Source: a virus | Virus record (IMG/VR): IMGVR_UViG_3300021963_009201 | Coordinates: 1-64,000 of that record | Length of the DNA stretch: 64,000 nt | Reading direction: 5' to 3' (one strand) | Part shown: positions 28,930-38,758 of the stretch, piece by piece | Layout of the letters: every line of letters starts with the position of its first letter | How positions within the stretch are numbered: position 1 is the stretch's first letter | Made by a program: the position numbers and the translations under genes | The notes under the pieces: generated by a model | What the model saw: the letters and a program-made list of their open reading frames with translations, nothing else | What the model was told of the DNA's origin: nothing | Databases searched by the model: none

Positions 28930-30096
28930 ATGCCAGATGAAGAGAGACCGTACACATGGTTTCCAACCTCAACTGAAGAAGCTATAGCGATCAATGAAGA
29001 ACCAACTTCATTGCCTGACTGGTATGACCCGCCGCCAAATACGCTCCCGATAAATACCCCGCCAATAAATCGGGAAAGCGAATACACGCTTCCAAAATGG
29101 TATGAAAATACTGATGTTTCTGCAATAATAAATGAGAACCAGTATAATCAGTCTTTGGCTAATCCAATTAAAGTTGGCGGTAAATTAAATAAGGTTAACG
29201 ATTACGGCGCTACGGGATTGTATACATCCTATGCAGGTGTCGATATAGTGGCAACTATGGTCATACCCGGCCAAACAGAGCCAATTGACATTGGTGAACT
29301 CCAAACTATTTCTTATTCGATCCATAGGGAAAATGTACCTGTTAGGGTCTTGGGTAGGGTTGGACCAAGAGGTTTCGTTAAGGGTCCGCGAACTATAGCT
29401 GGAAGCTTAATTTTTACTCAGTTTGATAAATATTTCTTTTATAAATTAAGTACTTTTAAAAATCATTTGGCCAATAACCTATACCCACTTTCGGATATGC
29501 TTCCGCCATTTGACGTAACTATTTCTTTTTCGAATGAAAGCGGTTCTTTTTCGAAGCTTAAAATATATGGAATTACAATAGTTGACGAAGGTTCAACTAT
29601 GTCGGTTGATGACCTTATTACAGAACAAACTTTTACTTACATGGCGCGCGGAATACAGCCTTTGGTCAGCTATTTGCCAAATGATATTAAAGAAATTATA
29701 GATAGAGACTATTTAACTGATCCTGAAAAACGTAGCGATATATTGGTTATAGGCGGGGGCAGTCCAGGTGCTCCATCTATTCAAGTTCCTGCTGATGGAG
29801 GATCTCAATATCTCATTAAGCTGGCTCAATTGAGAAGTGAAAAGAATGAATTGATTAGGTCTCAAGGGGATACCCAGTATCAGTTTAATACATTTATAGG
29901 GCTCATGGCCGAATTGGGCGGAGAATACGTAGGTGATCTAGATAACCCAATTTATCTTGATAAGAAAGCCTACTATGAATATGAGATAGCACAACTACAG
30001 AATGACTTGAATTACTATGCTTTACGTATAGATGAAAAAGATAATCAAATTTTTGAATTTATAGCAAAAATGAAAGAATTAGGCATAGAAGAATAA
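28930..30096 (+). CDS. Tail tube-fold paralogue with coiled-coil extension
   Basis: 388 residues. After an ~85-residue Pro-rich N-terminus, residues ~95-255 repeat the tube pattern: GVDIVATMVIPGQ, ISYSIHRENVPVRVLGRVGPRGFVKGPRTIAGSLIFTQFD, LPPFDVTISFSNESGS and MSVDDLITEQTFTYMARG. The last ~100 residues (YLIKLAQLRSEKNELIRSQG, then AYYEYEIAQLQNDLNYYAL) are coiled coil. In myophages such enlarged tube-fold proteins start the tube at the baseplate (gp48/gp54 logic); that role is inferred. AT-rich codons suggest low copy. It ends with a TAATG overlap. Confidence 0.72.
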   Translation: MPDEERPYTWFPTSTEEAIAINEEPTSLPDWYDPPPNTLPINTPPINRESEYTLPKWYENTDVSAIINENQYNQSLANPIKVGGKLNKVNDYGATGLYTSYAGVDIVATMVIPGQTEPIDIGELQTISYSIHRENVPVRVLGRVGPRGFVKGPRTIAGSLIFTQFDKYFFYKLSTFKNHLANNLYPLSDMLPPFDVTISFSNESGSFSKLKIYGITIVDEGSTMSVDDLITEQTFTYMARGIQPLVSYLPNDIKEIIDRDYLTDPEKRSDILVIGGGSPGAPSIQVPADGGSQYLIKLAQLRSEKNELIRSQGDTQYQFNTFIGLMAELGGEYVGDLDNPIYLDKKAYYEYEIAQLQNDLNYYALRIDEKDNQIFEFIAKMKELGIEE

Positions 30097-30968
30097 TGGC
30101 GATTTCAAGAGACACTAGAGACATTGAGCAAAGGAATGGCGCGATACAAAATCGTATGCCAACGGAGAGTATCCGCCGTAGAACGACTAGTAACGCACTA
30201 GCGTTAAGCCGCTCAAGTGAGCTAGATATATTAAATAGTGAGATAGATCTTCAGTGGGCATCTGCTTTTGGCGGGGCATCTGACAAATTCAATACTTATT
30301 ATGATTACTATTATTCGGGCCAAGATATTCAGGTATACATCGATGGCGCTCAGTCTCAATCGACTGGTGGGGCAATACCCATTGTAAGCTTTGGTTTTAA
30401 TATCAAGCAAGAAAAGCAGCCTCTATACGGTTTTTGGAGTTATACTTTTGATGCTATAATGCGCGGTAATCGTATAGTTAATGGCACTTTTACAGTGGCT
30501 ACAACATCTTTAAACTACATAAAAGATTTGTTAACTGAAGCTGCAGTCACCAGGAAGAAGGGAACTGAAAGTCTTTATCCGATAAGAAATTTAAATAAAG
30601 ATGAAGAAAATATAGAAAAATATTGGAGCCTTAACGTAGACTCCTCTTTGGTTGGTGTTACAGTGGATAACCAGCGTAATTTATGGAGTTCGCATCCGCC
30701 TTTCAATTTTGTTATAGTATATGGTATGCAGGACATTAGTATATCTGATTATACCTCAGGAAATTTAAAGAGGCTTAAAAATCCACAAAATCTTTTGGTA
30801 GATACTAATGATAGATTAGTTTCGGAGAATATAACTCCTACACGTCATGTGATAGAGAATGTTGAATTGACAAGCATGCAGGTAGAGTATACACCAGATG
30901 GTCAGCCAGTAGGTGAAACTTATACCTTCTTAGCTAGAGATTTGTTTAGTTATCAAGAAAAGGAATAA
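30096..30968 (+). CDS. Second tail tube-fold paralogue
   Basis: 290 residues. After an ~60-residue charged N-terminus, GQDIQVYIDGAQS, IPIVSFGFNIKQEKQPLYGFWSYTFDAIMRGNRIVNGTFTVAT (about 95-137) and, near the end, FNFVIVYGMQDI, VIENVELTSMQVEY, TYTFLARDLF match the order of tube-protein elements with longer insertions. It probably joins tube to hub. It directly follows the first paralogue and precedes the tail-assembly chaperone genes. Confidence 0.62.
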   Translation: MAISRDTRDIEQRNGAIQNRMPTESIRRRTTSNALALSRSSELDILNSEIDLQWASAFGGASDKFNTYYDYYYSGQDIQVYIDGAQSQSTGGAIPIVSFGFNIKQEKQPLYGFWSYTFDAIMRGNRIVNGTFTVATTSLNYIKDLLTEAAVTRKKGTESLYPIRNLNKDEENIEKYWSLNVDSSLVGVTVDNQRNLWSSHPPFNFVIVYGMQDISISDYTSGNLKRLKNPQNLLVDTNDRLVSENITPTRHVIENVELTSMQVEYTPDGQPVGETYTFLARDLFSYQEKE

Positions 30969-30973
30969 ATTAA

Positions 30974-31519
30974 ATGGCAGATAAAAAAGTGACAATGGGT
31001 GCATCAGATCTTGATGAACCTATTTTTGAAAATACAGAAACTATTGAAGAAATATTTGAAGAAGCAGCCGCAGCAGGTGAGGGCGATGCTGTTATTGAGG
31101 TGTTAGACGCTGATGAAGCGTATGAAGATGGTGTAGCCTTGACAGTTGAGGATCTTGATCCAGCAGAAGAATTGTGGCCCGGTGGCCCTACAGCAGCCAA
31201 GATTATTTCTTGGAAACAGGAGCATGGCGACGTATATGTAACCTCTATAACTATGGATCAACATATTGTTTGGCGCACCATGAACAGGTTTGAGTATAAA
31301 AACCATGTCAAGAATATCGAAAGACTTGGTCAGAACGGTCAAATTAGCCAAGCTGATGTATCAATGTTGAATGAAGAGCTGATTGCAGAGATGTGCATTC
31401 TTTTCCCCAAGTTTGATAGAAATCAACTCAACGGTGAGTTAGCCGGAGTTCCGTCGATTATTGCTCAAGAAGTAATGGAAGCTTCAGGGTTCGTCGCCCT
31501 AGAGGTGCGACAGCTCTGA
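30974..31519 (+). CDS. Tail assembly chaperone-like protein A
   Basis: 181 residues. The acidic N-terminus (FENTETIEEIFEEAAAAGEGDAV) is followed by SWKQEHGDVYVTSITMDQHIVWRTMNRFEYKNHVKNIE and EELIAEMCILFPKFDRNQLNGELAGVPSIIAQEVMEASGF. The (V/I)-R-x-[LM]-[NT]-x-x-EY...C-x-[FL]-[WF]-P pattern is shared with the next protein and with phage tail-assembly chaperones encoded just before the tape measure. It ends in TGATG coupled to gene B. No usable slippery sequence was found. Confidence 0.65.
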   Translation: MADKKVTMGASDLDEPIFENTETIEEIFEEAAAAGEGDAVIEVLDADEAYEDGVALTVEDLDPAEELWPGGPTAAKIISWKQEHGDVYVTSITMDQHIVWRTMNRFEYKNHVKNIERLGQNGQISQADVSMLNEELIAEMCILFPKFDRNQLNGELAGVPSIIAQEVMEASGFVALEVRQL

Positions 31520-32109
31520 TGCCAGAAGGTCTTGATGAATTAATTAAAATTCATAAAGAAAAATATGGCAAAGTTTTTTCTGTACCAATAAACGCAAAAG
31601 TAGAATGTGTATTTCGCCCCTTAACTGTTCATGAATACGAAAGAATAGAAGGAGATAATACTTTAAGTACGACAGAAGTGGAAGATCGTATTGTTTCTAC
31701 TTGCGTTTTTTGGCCGTTAAATTTTAATATCAATGACTTGCAGGCGGGTATCATAACATCTCTTTCCGAAGAGATATTGGAGAGTTCCAGTTTTTCTGAT
31801 GCACGAGTTGCGCAGCAGGCTCTGATGTCTGCCCGTAGCAAGGCAAACACTATTACTAGTATCATGAAAACGGCAGTTCTAGCATTGAAAGATACAATTG
31901 GTTATACGTTAGACGATTTAAATAATATGACTTTTGAGCAGCTTTGTGACGCAGTCACTCTTGCGGAACAAATTATTAAAATAAAGAAAACAATTTACGA
32001 TCCATCTGTAGAACTAGAGATATCCTTTGGTATTGAAGAAGAAGCGGAAAGCGTCCCATCTGAAGATTTAACTGCGCTAAAACTTCAACAAGCTTTATAC
32101 GGCGGCTAA
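31519..32109 (+). CDS. Tail assembly chaperone-like protein B
   Basis: 196 residues. AKVECVFRPLTVHEYERIEGDN (about 25-46) and DRIVSTCVFWPLNFNINDLQAGIITSLSEEILESSSF align with the core of protein A. The C-terminal half is helical (ANTITSIMKTAVLALKDTIGYTLDDL). In many phages such a partner is made by frameshift; here it has its own ATG in the -1 frame, overlapping the upstream stop. It probably binds the tape measure during tube assembly. Confidence 0.65.
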   Translation: MPEGLDELIKIHKEKYGKVFSVPINAKVECVFRPLTVHEYERIEGDNTLSTTEVEDRIVSTCVFWPLNFNINDLQAGIITSLSEEILESSSFSDARVAQQALMSARSKANTITSIMKTAVLALKDTIGYTLDDLNNMTFEQLCDAVTLAEQIIKIKKTIYDPSVELEISFGIEEEAESVPSEDLTALKLQQALYGG

Positions 32110-32119
32110 GGAGTAGCCC

Positions 32120-35100
32120 GTGATTAGAGATCAGGGCCCGATATACAACTTAGGATACGGTGTCAACAGTAGGAGCCTCCCAAGATGGGAGGGCTCTGAA
32201 GAAGAACAACGTGGCGCCAACCCAAATTCGGGCGTAATCTCAAAGATGTTGAACAAAAACCCTGCCATGAAGTTTGTCGCGGCGAGTGCTGCGACAATGC
32301 TTGTGGGAGCGGTCGCAACCAGTGTTGTTCGTGGTAGTGGTGTAAAATTATTCTCTAAATTAGAAGATATCAATAAGCCTTGGGCTTCACAGATGATATC
32401 GGACATGAAGAGCGTCAGGGAGCAGTTGGACGCGTTCCAGGGCGTTACTAGGTCCTATGGCCAGGGTGATCCATTGCCTGGTCAGCTTTATGGTCGCAAG
32501 ATCCTTGATAATGGATCAACAGCGATAGATACTGGCGAAGTTAATAAGACAAGTTCTTATTTTATAACAAGGGACGAAAGGTTAAAGGCCCTTCGAACCG
32601 GCAGGACGCCACCTGCGGCCTGGAGCATGGCCGATGAGATACAATCGAGATTGGTTGCATCTGCGCGCAGAATGCCTTATGAACTTCCGGCATTTTATCT
32701 AGCGCACAAGACTGTCGTCAACCCACTAATGGGTGGAGAGCAGGACCCAAAAAAGAAAGTTAACTGGTTTAATCCATTAGATGTGGTTTCTGACTTCTTT
32801 GTCGAAAGCGCTAAGATGGCCACAACAATGATGTTGCCATTTGAGGCTGGAACTGCAGCTTCTAAGCAGGGTTGGCGCAGGTTTATGACTTACGGCGATG
32901 ATCTCGCCCAGCCAACGGCATCTCAACAAACGTTTAGGACCGGCGTGCTTTCTATGAAGGCGCTACTCGGGCAGGTTGGTGCGGATGCTGTTGATGTAAC
33001 TAATAAAGTACTAAACTTTTCATCAAGGTCGACTGGCGCACTTTCGGCTGGCCTCAATGCTGCGGCTGGCACAGAAAAAGGCTTAGTACAGTACTTTCAT
33101 AGCATTAGGCATGGTACCACCGATTGGGCCCAGTTATCTGCCGTTCAGAAGGCCAAGAATCTTGTCACAAACGCTTCCCTTATGGATGCAGCACCCGGGC
33201 CATTCAAGGGCTTCACAACGGGATTAAGGGCCGCTGACCAAGAGTACAAGAAAATACTAGCCTCACAGGAAGCTTATAAGCAGTTTCTTTCACTTGGGCC
33301 TAGAGGCTTTGACAGTGTTGCCGGAAATCCGGTTACTGCTGCGAGAAAAAACTTTTTTGCTAAAAAATTAGAAACATTAGGAGTACTTCAAACCTCATCA
33401 AATCCGTATGGCTCCATGAAGGAAGCACTATCTGAGCATCTTTCTAAGACTAGCCATGGTATGCAGAGTACCGTGCGGGAGTGGGGGTTGTTTAAGCACG
33501 GTCGCCCCGCGCTAACACCTAGCGCAAATACCGGAATCAAGAACGGAACATTCTACAAGAATGCGATTGATGGTGAATATACGCGACTACTTAAGAGTAG
33601 ACTTATGCGTGGCCCTGGTGGTTTGGATCAAAAGTCTGCAGATGCGTTTGCTGCAAGCTTCAGGGTGGCAAGTCCGAAATCTGGGGCTGTAGATGACGCA
33701 TTAAGTTTGACACAAAGAATTAAACCTCACGGTAAGGGTGAACTTGGCGGAAATACTGAAGATGAATTTTTTGATAATCTTTTAAAACATCTGCGCAATA
33801 GATTACCGGAAGGCCAAGTAGGCCCATCGGCCAGGCAGTTAAAAGACGCTATTGCAAAAACTGATGCTACGTTTATGGATCAAGGCGTCCGCAAAATACT
33901 TGATGCAAAAGTCGGTGCACAGTTTAAGGCAATAGAGGACCAGATTCTGCCAAATATTGCCAAGGGTCAATTGAAGAGATTGCCTACTCCTTACGACTCC
34001 TTTAACCATTCGTACTTAAGTCCAGACGAAATTGCGTTTATGCAAAAAAACGTTGCAAGGTTGACAGGTTTAAACCTTGTCGCTCAGAATGGTCAACCAA
34101 TTTCGCATGATCTTGTAATTAGTCATCTCAGAAGTGCCAAGCTTGACCCTGAAAATATGTCAGTATTAAAGGGTATTCTTATAGATAAGAAGGTCATTAG
34201 CAAACCGTGGCAGCGGGATGGCAGAAATATATTTGGGCTTAAAAGACTTACTCTTGATAAGTCTGTAGAAAAAGGTATATTTAGAAATGGCCAATATGAT
34301 GAGTCTGATGCAAGAGACATAATCTCACGTATAGCTGCGGGAGACCCGCTTGCCGGTGCGGGGCAGTATGGTCTGCGCGGTGCCTGGGAGTCACAAACTG
34401 GGCAGGTACTTGACTTAAGCATTATTAAGCGTGGTATTACCAGGGCCGTAAATACGTTTGCTTCCGATTATCACATACCATTACTTAAGTTTAATCCGCT
34501 ACAAATGGCAAATTGGGTCGGTTCGCAAGAGATGCGGGATAAGGCTATGTTCCAGTTTATACCTGGGATGTCGAATCAGCCATTCTTGCGTGGGGCAAAA
34601 GAGACTGACGATTTTTACCTTTGGATGAAATCTGGACATAGGGGGTCTAAGGGTAAAGTATTCTCGATGTCGACCGGTAACGGTCAGCCGTTAATAAACG
34701 AACTTCAGGGGACATATAAGCCAAACTCAGCGACTAGGGGCGTAGTTGCAAAGCATGCTAGGTACGCTATAAAAGATGAGGGTTTCTCTCCAAACGGTAC
34801 TGGTCCAAATTCGACTATGGGAAGAATTAAAAAATTCTTTGATGTGTCAGAAGACGCCCAGGATTCGATATTTGGATATTTCTCTAGAGCTAGGAATAGA
34901 AGGTTTGATTTAAATAATAGGCAAACTTTCGCAAGACTATTGAGCGATGGGCAAATACCGGCGAAAGGCGGGGGAAGCTTAACACTTCAGCAAGCGATGC
35001 AGGACTCGGTGGCTTTCGAGGGCGCGGCAAAAGGCTTCATCGCAGAAATGGGTGCAGCTAATCTTTCTGACGATGTAGTAAATGCACTGAAAAACGCACG

Positions 35101-38100
35101 GACTGCTGCAGGTGAAGAATTCGCATTTACGAAAGCTTTGTCTTATGATGTAAGGGGGGGAGGTGCACAATTCCTTCCGGACGAGGTTGTATCCTTAACT
35201 TCGCTTAAGTCTTCAGGTCAACTAGAAGAATTTGGTCAGTTAATTTCTTCTGGCGACAAAGCATTGATGGGCTCATTAACTCAGGAGCAAAGACGCGTAC
35301 TCCAGTCCGCAAAGTCTGCGTACATAGATAGGTACTTAAAGAACGCCTATGGTCCCGGATACTGGGATAAAGTAGTAGGTAAAGGGACTAGCAGTAGGCT
35401 GGATGCGTATAAGAGGGATTTAGCCAAATACTTAACAGTTAGGCAAAATACCTTAAATAACCAAGAGTTTGGCGAACAACTCCCAGAGCTTTTGACTCAA
35501 ATACAAAGACTAAAAGGCACGGGTGCCTTTAATGCCTCACAAGCCACAGAGGCTAGGGCTGCACTCATGTCTATCCAGTATGACCTAACTGCTGCAAGCA
35601 CTTATGCTCGGAGTAACACGACCTACCAAAACCTTCGGGGCGCAATTGACAGGTTTGTTGCGGACGCACCAGTTTTGGGTACTCAAAGAGTTTTGCAAGA
35701 AATATCTTCAGGAAAACTTGGCACTTCGGGGGGCTTGCTTGGTAGGGTTCAGCCAATACTGCGTTCGCGGCTCGGCGCTTCTTCTTACGACTACGATGGA
35801 ATTGTTTTTAACCCATTTGCTAGTGATACTCTCCTTACCCCAACATTTTCTTCTACATTTTTACCATCACAAGGCGGCAATCCCTTTCGGGCATTAAAGA
35901 GCGTATCTGGAGTTAGTACTTATTCTGATCCGCAATCTTTTTCTGGCGCATCAGTTATACAGTCCCATTTAATTAGCCGCTTAAACAAACCATTTAGCGC
36001 TTTAGGGATAGGTGTAGACCCAACTGCCAATTATAAAGGCGCTTTAGACCTATACGCCCGTGGGCTTGTCGGCAAGAGGGTGTTGCCTATTGTTGCTGGT
36101 GGTACAGCCCTACTTACAGCTGATAGGACTATAGGCGGTTACGCAAATGGTAAGGACCAGTATGGGGATAGGGTTTATAGTCCGTTCTTCTTGGGTAAGG
36201 CGGCAGACGCGTATGTTGGTATGGGGTCTATTTTTGCGGGTATCACACCTGGCGGCGAAACTTCCGAAGATTATAAAAAGCGGATGGAGACTGGCGAGGT
36301 GCCAATCCGCGCTGGTCGCTGGTGGGCATTGGGAAATACCCCATTCAAAGGCGGAAGGATTCAGTATTATAGGCCGAACTGGTATAGGAGACTAAAGTCT
36401 GGATATACCTATACGGACCAAACATACGGCACTCCGATGGAGAGGGCTCTATACGGTTACGACTTCTCTCCGCTTCGTGCCATTGATCCGTACAGGTTCG
36501 AGCGTAAGCACTACTATGATCGCCCATATCCAGAAACTGGAGAATACTTTACTGGACCTTGGGGTCCGCTTACCTCCGCATTAAATATGACGGTGGGCAA
36601 AGTCTTAAAGCCTACCAAAATGATGCATGAGCAAGAAGTTGCTACTGGCTTAGCAAAATATGCACCAGTAGGTGATGCGGGCGCATACATACCACCAACC
36701 ACACAGTTTGCTTTAAATTCGGTTGGGTCTGGTTCCGGCTTTAGCTACGGTGGCACCACAATGGGTAGCACTACGGTTGGCGTAGGTGGGGCTAGAATAA
36801 CTGGATTTTCGTCAACAGTAAAAACCAATGCTCCAACAACTGGTTCAACGGGCGGCTCTGTGGGGTTGACTAGATCTTTCAACGCCCGACTCCAACAGGC
36901 GGGGCAATATTCACTATCTACAGGATCTGTTCAAGCAGCGCAAATGGTTGCAAACATAAACCAGCAATATGCGCAAGCAGCTTACTCCCCCGCTTATGGA
37001 ACCGTCAAACAAGAGGGGTTAATGGACCCAAGGATTATTGCAGGGGCACCACCCATTAGTCGCTCATCGCTGAAATTCCAGTCTTCTCAGCTAGCTTACG
37101 AAGCTCAAGAGTTGGCGGGTATTTATGGTTTTGCGTTCGGAGGTATACGTAGAGAATTAGGTCTTGGGACTCAAGATTACTCGCCAGATAGACCGGTCCT
37201 AGCGAGCGCGGGCAAAGCTTATGGGTCAACTAGGGCTTTCTGGGACCTTAATATAGGTGGTGTCGGAGATTTCCCTCTACCTATTGAAGGGAATATGTCT
37301 AACCTAGAGTTTTCGGAAATTGCACGAAGATTCATACCCAAAGAAAGAAAAGATGTTCAATACGTAAATCCTATTAAGAATGATATGGGAATTATGTATC
37401 CATGGTTGCCTGGAAGTGACTACTTTATAAATTTCAAAGAAGGCGATCCATACACCCACGTTCCTGAGGGCGAAATGCGGTTACCAGGTAAAGGTTATGA
37501 AAGATTTCATCGATTGAATTCTGACGCAACCGGTAAGTATGGCTTGGTTGACCAGTTTAAAGTCCTTGGTGATGTTGCACCATGGTCTCAAGAGTACCGG
37601 GAGCTTGATTCTGTTTTAGATAAAATGAATCTTGGTTCTAGGCAGCGCGAGATTATTCAGACTACTCGTGAACAAGTTGAAGCTAAAAAAGTAACCAATG
37701 AATTTACGCCGTATAAACACACTTACAATAATGACCCCACTGATAGCTTATTGAAAAATGTGGTAGGGCGGGTAAAAGAAAAAATTGAGCACTCGGATAC
37801 TTATTTTAATACGAAGTTCCTCCAAAAAAGGACAGCAGTAGAAGATTGGGAAAGAGATAACGTTTATGGCGCAACATTCCCGGAGTGGCAAAACCCGATA
37901 GACGATTTCTTGCAACCAATGATGAATAAGTCGACGCAGAGAGGACCGTTCCTTGCGGCAACAACGATGGGATTTGTTGGTTCGCTTTTTGGTAAAGGAC
38001 CTAAAGCTAAGGCTATTGGCGCATTTATTGGTGGTAGCGCAGGCTTTGCCGCAGGGTCCTATGGTAAAGCTTATGAAGCTATTACCGGTCGGCAGTTTAT

Positions 38101-38758
38101 GCCCGCAAGCCGTAAAAAAGAAATAGCCTTGGATGAATATACTGATATTTTGACATATGTTAAGAACATGCATTTGTCTGCTGCGGCCGAATCATCTGGG
38201 AATCAAGATTTAGCTGCGCAATTCATGAATGAAGCTAAACAAACAATGTATGGCGCAGATATATATCAAGGTAATCTTTCTCAGATAGCGCAAGCAATAC
38301 CAAAAAGGAAAAGGGAGCATTTTAAAGCAATGTTGGCTGCTCCTGTCGAAGAGCGTAAGCGAATACTTGATACTTCCGGAAGATTGGAACGCAGAATTTA
38401 TCAGGCCGCATGGGGAATGCCCGTAGAGAAGAGGCCAGACTTGGAAGAGTATTTCTCCGAAAGGGAACTACCTGAAGCTGGCTGGGAAGGATACAACCCT
38501 TCAACCTCCATGGATCAAATTAAAGTAAAGATTGGTCAAAGCATGGGTTTGGATTTATCAGAAATGGGTTACTATCCACAACAGATTAAGGAAGCTAATT
38601 TAGTTAATGCTTCCTACCCATCCTTCCGTTCCAACACCACAGGGACTGCTCAGAGGTTGCGTGAATTGATGAGAGCGCAAAATATTCAAGGGGATGTTAT
38701 TCCCGTGTTGACACCTTACGCCGGAGATCGGATTGAGTTACAGGCAGGGTTGAGGTAA
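32120..38758 (+). CDS. Giant protein in the tape-measure position
   Basis: 2212 residues, GTG start behind AAGGAG with 6-base spacing. Ala-rich hydrophobic segments occur at ~50-70 (MKFVAASAATMLVGAVATSVV), ~1330-1345 (VLPIVAGGTALLTADRTIGG) and ~1945-2000 (FLAATTMGFVGSLFG...AIGAFIGGSAGFAAGSYG). Between them are long basic helical stretches and a Tyr/Trp/Arg-rich block (RWWALGNTPFKGGRIQYYRPNWYRRL, ~1395-1420). Position after the chaperone pair and size indicate a tape measure or internal tail protein that sets tail length and may insert in the host membrane. I recognise no catalytic domain. It is coupled by TAATG to another giant gene. Confidence 0.68.
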   Translation: MIRDQGPIYNLGYGVNSRSLPRWEGSEEEQRGANPNSGVISKMLNKNPAMKFVAASAATMLVGAVATSVVRGSGVKLFSKLEDINKPWASQMISDMKSVREQLDAFQGVTRSYGQGDPLPGQLYGRKILDNGSTAIDTGEVNKTSSYFITRDERLKALRTGRTPPAAWSMADEIQSRLVASARRMPYELPAFYLAHKTVVNPLMGGEQDPKKKVNWFNPLDVVSDFFVESAKMATTMMLPFEAGTAASKQGWRRFMTYGDDLAQPTASQQTFRTGVLSMKALLGQVGADAVDVTNKVLNFSSRSTGALSAGLNAAAGTEKGLVQYFHSIRHGTTDWAQLSAVQKAKNLVTNASLMDAAPGPFKGFTTGLRAADQEYKKILASQEAYKQFLSLGPRGFDSVAGNPVTAARKNFFAKKLETLGVLQTSSNPYGSMKEALSEHLSKTSHGMQSTVREWGLFKHGRPALTPSANTGIKNGTFYKNAIDGEYTRLLKSRLMRGPGGLDQKSADAFAASFRVASPKSGAVDDALSLTQRIKPHGKGELGGNTEDEFFDNLLKHLRNRLPEGQVGPSARQLKDAIAKTDATFMDQGVRKILDAKVGAQFKAIEDQILPNIAKGQLKRLPTPYDSFNHSYLSPDEIAFMQKNVARLTGLNLVAQNGQPISHDLVISHLRSAKLDPENMSVLKGILIDKKVISKPWQRDGRNIFGLKRLTLDKSVEKGIFRNGQYDESDARDIISRIAAGDPLAGAGQYGLRGAWESQTGQVLDLSIIKRGITRAVNTFASDYHIPLLKFNPLQMANWVGSQEMRDKAMFQFIPGMSNQPFLRGAKETDDFYLWMKSGHRGSKGKVFSMSTGNGQPLINELQGTYKPNSATRGVVAKHARYAIKDEGFSPNGTGPNSTMGRIKKFFDVSEDAQDSIFGYFSRARNRRFDLNNRQTFARLLSDGQIPAKGGGSLTLQQAMQDSVAFEGAAKGFIAEMGAANLSDDVVNALKNARTAAGEEFAFTKALSYDVRGGGAQFLPDEVVSLTSLKSSGQLEEFGQLISSGDKALMGSLTQEQRRVLQSAKSAYIDRYLKNAYGPGYWDKVVGKGTSSRLDAYKRDLAKYLTVRQNTLNNQEFGEQLPELLTQIQRLKGTGAFNASQATEARAALMSIQYDLTAASTYARSNTTYQNLRGAIDRFVADAPVLGTQRVLQEISSGKLGTSGGLLGRVQPILRSRLGASSYDYDGIVFNPFASDTLLTPTFSSTFLPSQGGNPFRALKSVSGVSTYSDPQSFSGASVIQSHLISRLNKPFSALGIGVDPTANYKGALDLYARGLVGKRVLPIVAGGTALLTADRTIGGYANGKDQYGDRVYSPFFLGKAADAYVGMGSIFAGITPGGETSEDYKKRMETGEVPIRAGRWWALGNTPFKGGRIQYYRPNWYRRLKSGYTYTDQTYGTPMERALYGYDFSPLRAIDPYRFERKHYYDRPYPETGEYFTGPWGPLTSALNMTVGKVLKPTKMMHEQEVATGLAKYAPVGDAGAYIPPTTQFALNSVGSGSGFSYGGTTMGSTTVGVGGARITGFSSTVKTNAPTTGSTGGSVGLTRSFNARLQQAGQYSLSTGSVQAAQMVANINQQYAQAAYSPAYGTVKQEGLMDPRIIAGAPPISRSSLKFQSSQLAYEAQELAGIYGFAFGGIRRELGLGTQDYSPDRPVLASAGKAYGSTRAFWDLNIGGVGDFPLPIEGNMSNLEFSEIARRFIPKERKDVQYVNPIKNDMGIMYPWLPGSDYFINFKEGDPYTHVPEGEMRLPGKGYERFHRLNSDATGKYGLVDQFKVLGDVAPWSQEYRELDSVLDKMNLGSRQREIIQTTREQVEAKKVTNEFTPYKHTYNNDPTDSLLKNVVGRVKEKIEHSDTYFNTKFLQKRTAVEDWERDNVYGATFPEWQNPIDDFLQPMMNKSTQRGPFLAATTMGFVGSLFGKGPKAKAIGAFIGGSAGFAAGSYGKAYEAITGRQFMPASRKKEIALDEYTDILTYVKNMHLSAAAESSGNQDLAAQFMNEAKQTMYGADIYQGNLSQIAQAIPKRKREHFKAMLAAPVEERKRILDTSGRLERRIYQAAWGMPVEKRPDLEEYFSERELPEAGWEGYNPSTSMDQIKVKIGQSMGLDLSEMGYYPQQIKEANLVNASYPSFRSNTTGTAQRLRELMRAQNIQGDVIPVLTPYAGDRIELQAGLR

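Noticed and set aside
31402-31408. TTTCCCC in slippery phase (T TTC CCC) near the end of chaperone gene A
   Set aside because: The -1 frame meets TGA at 31414 and again at 31435, so slippage here could not reach gene B.
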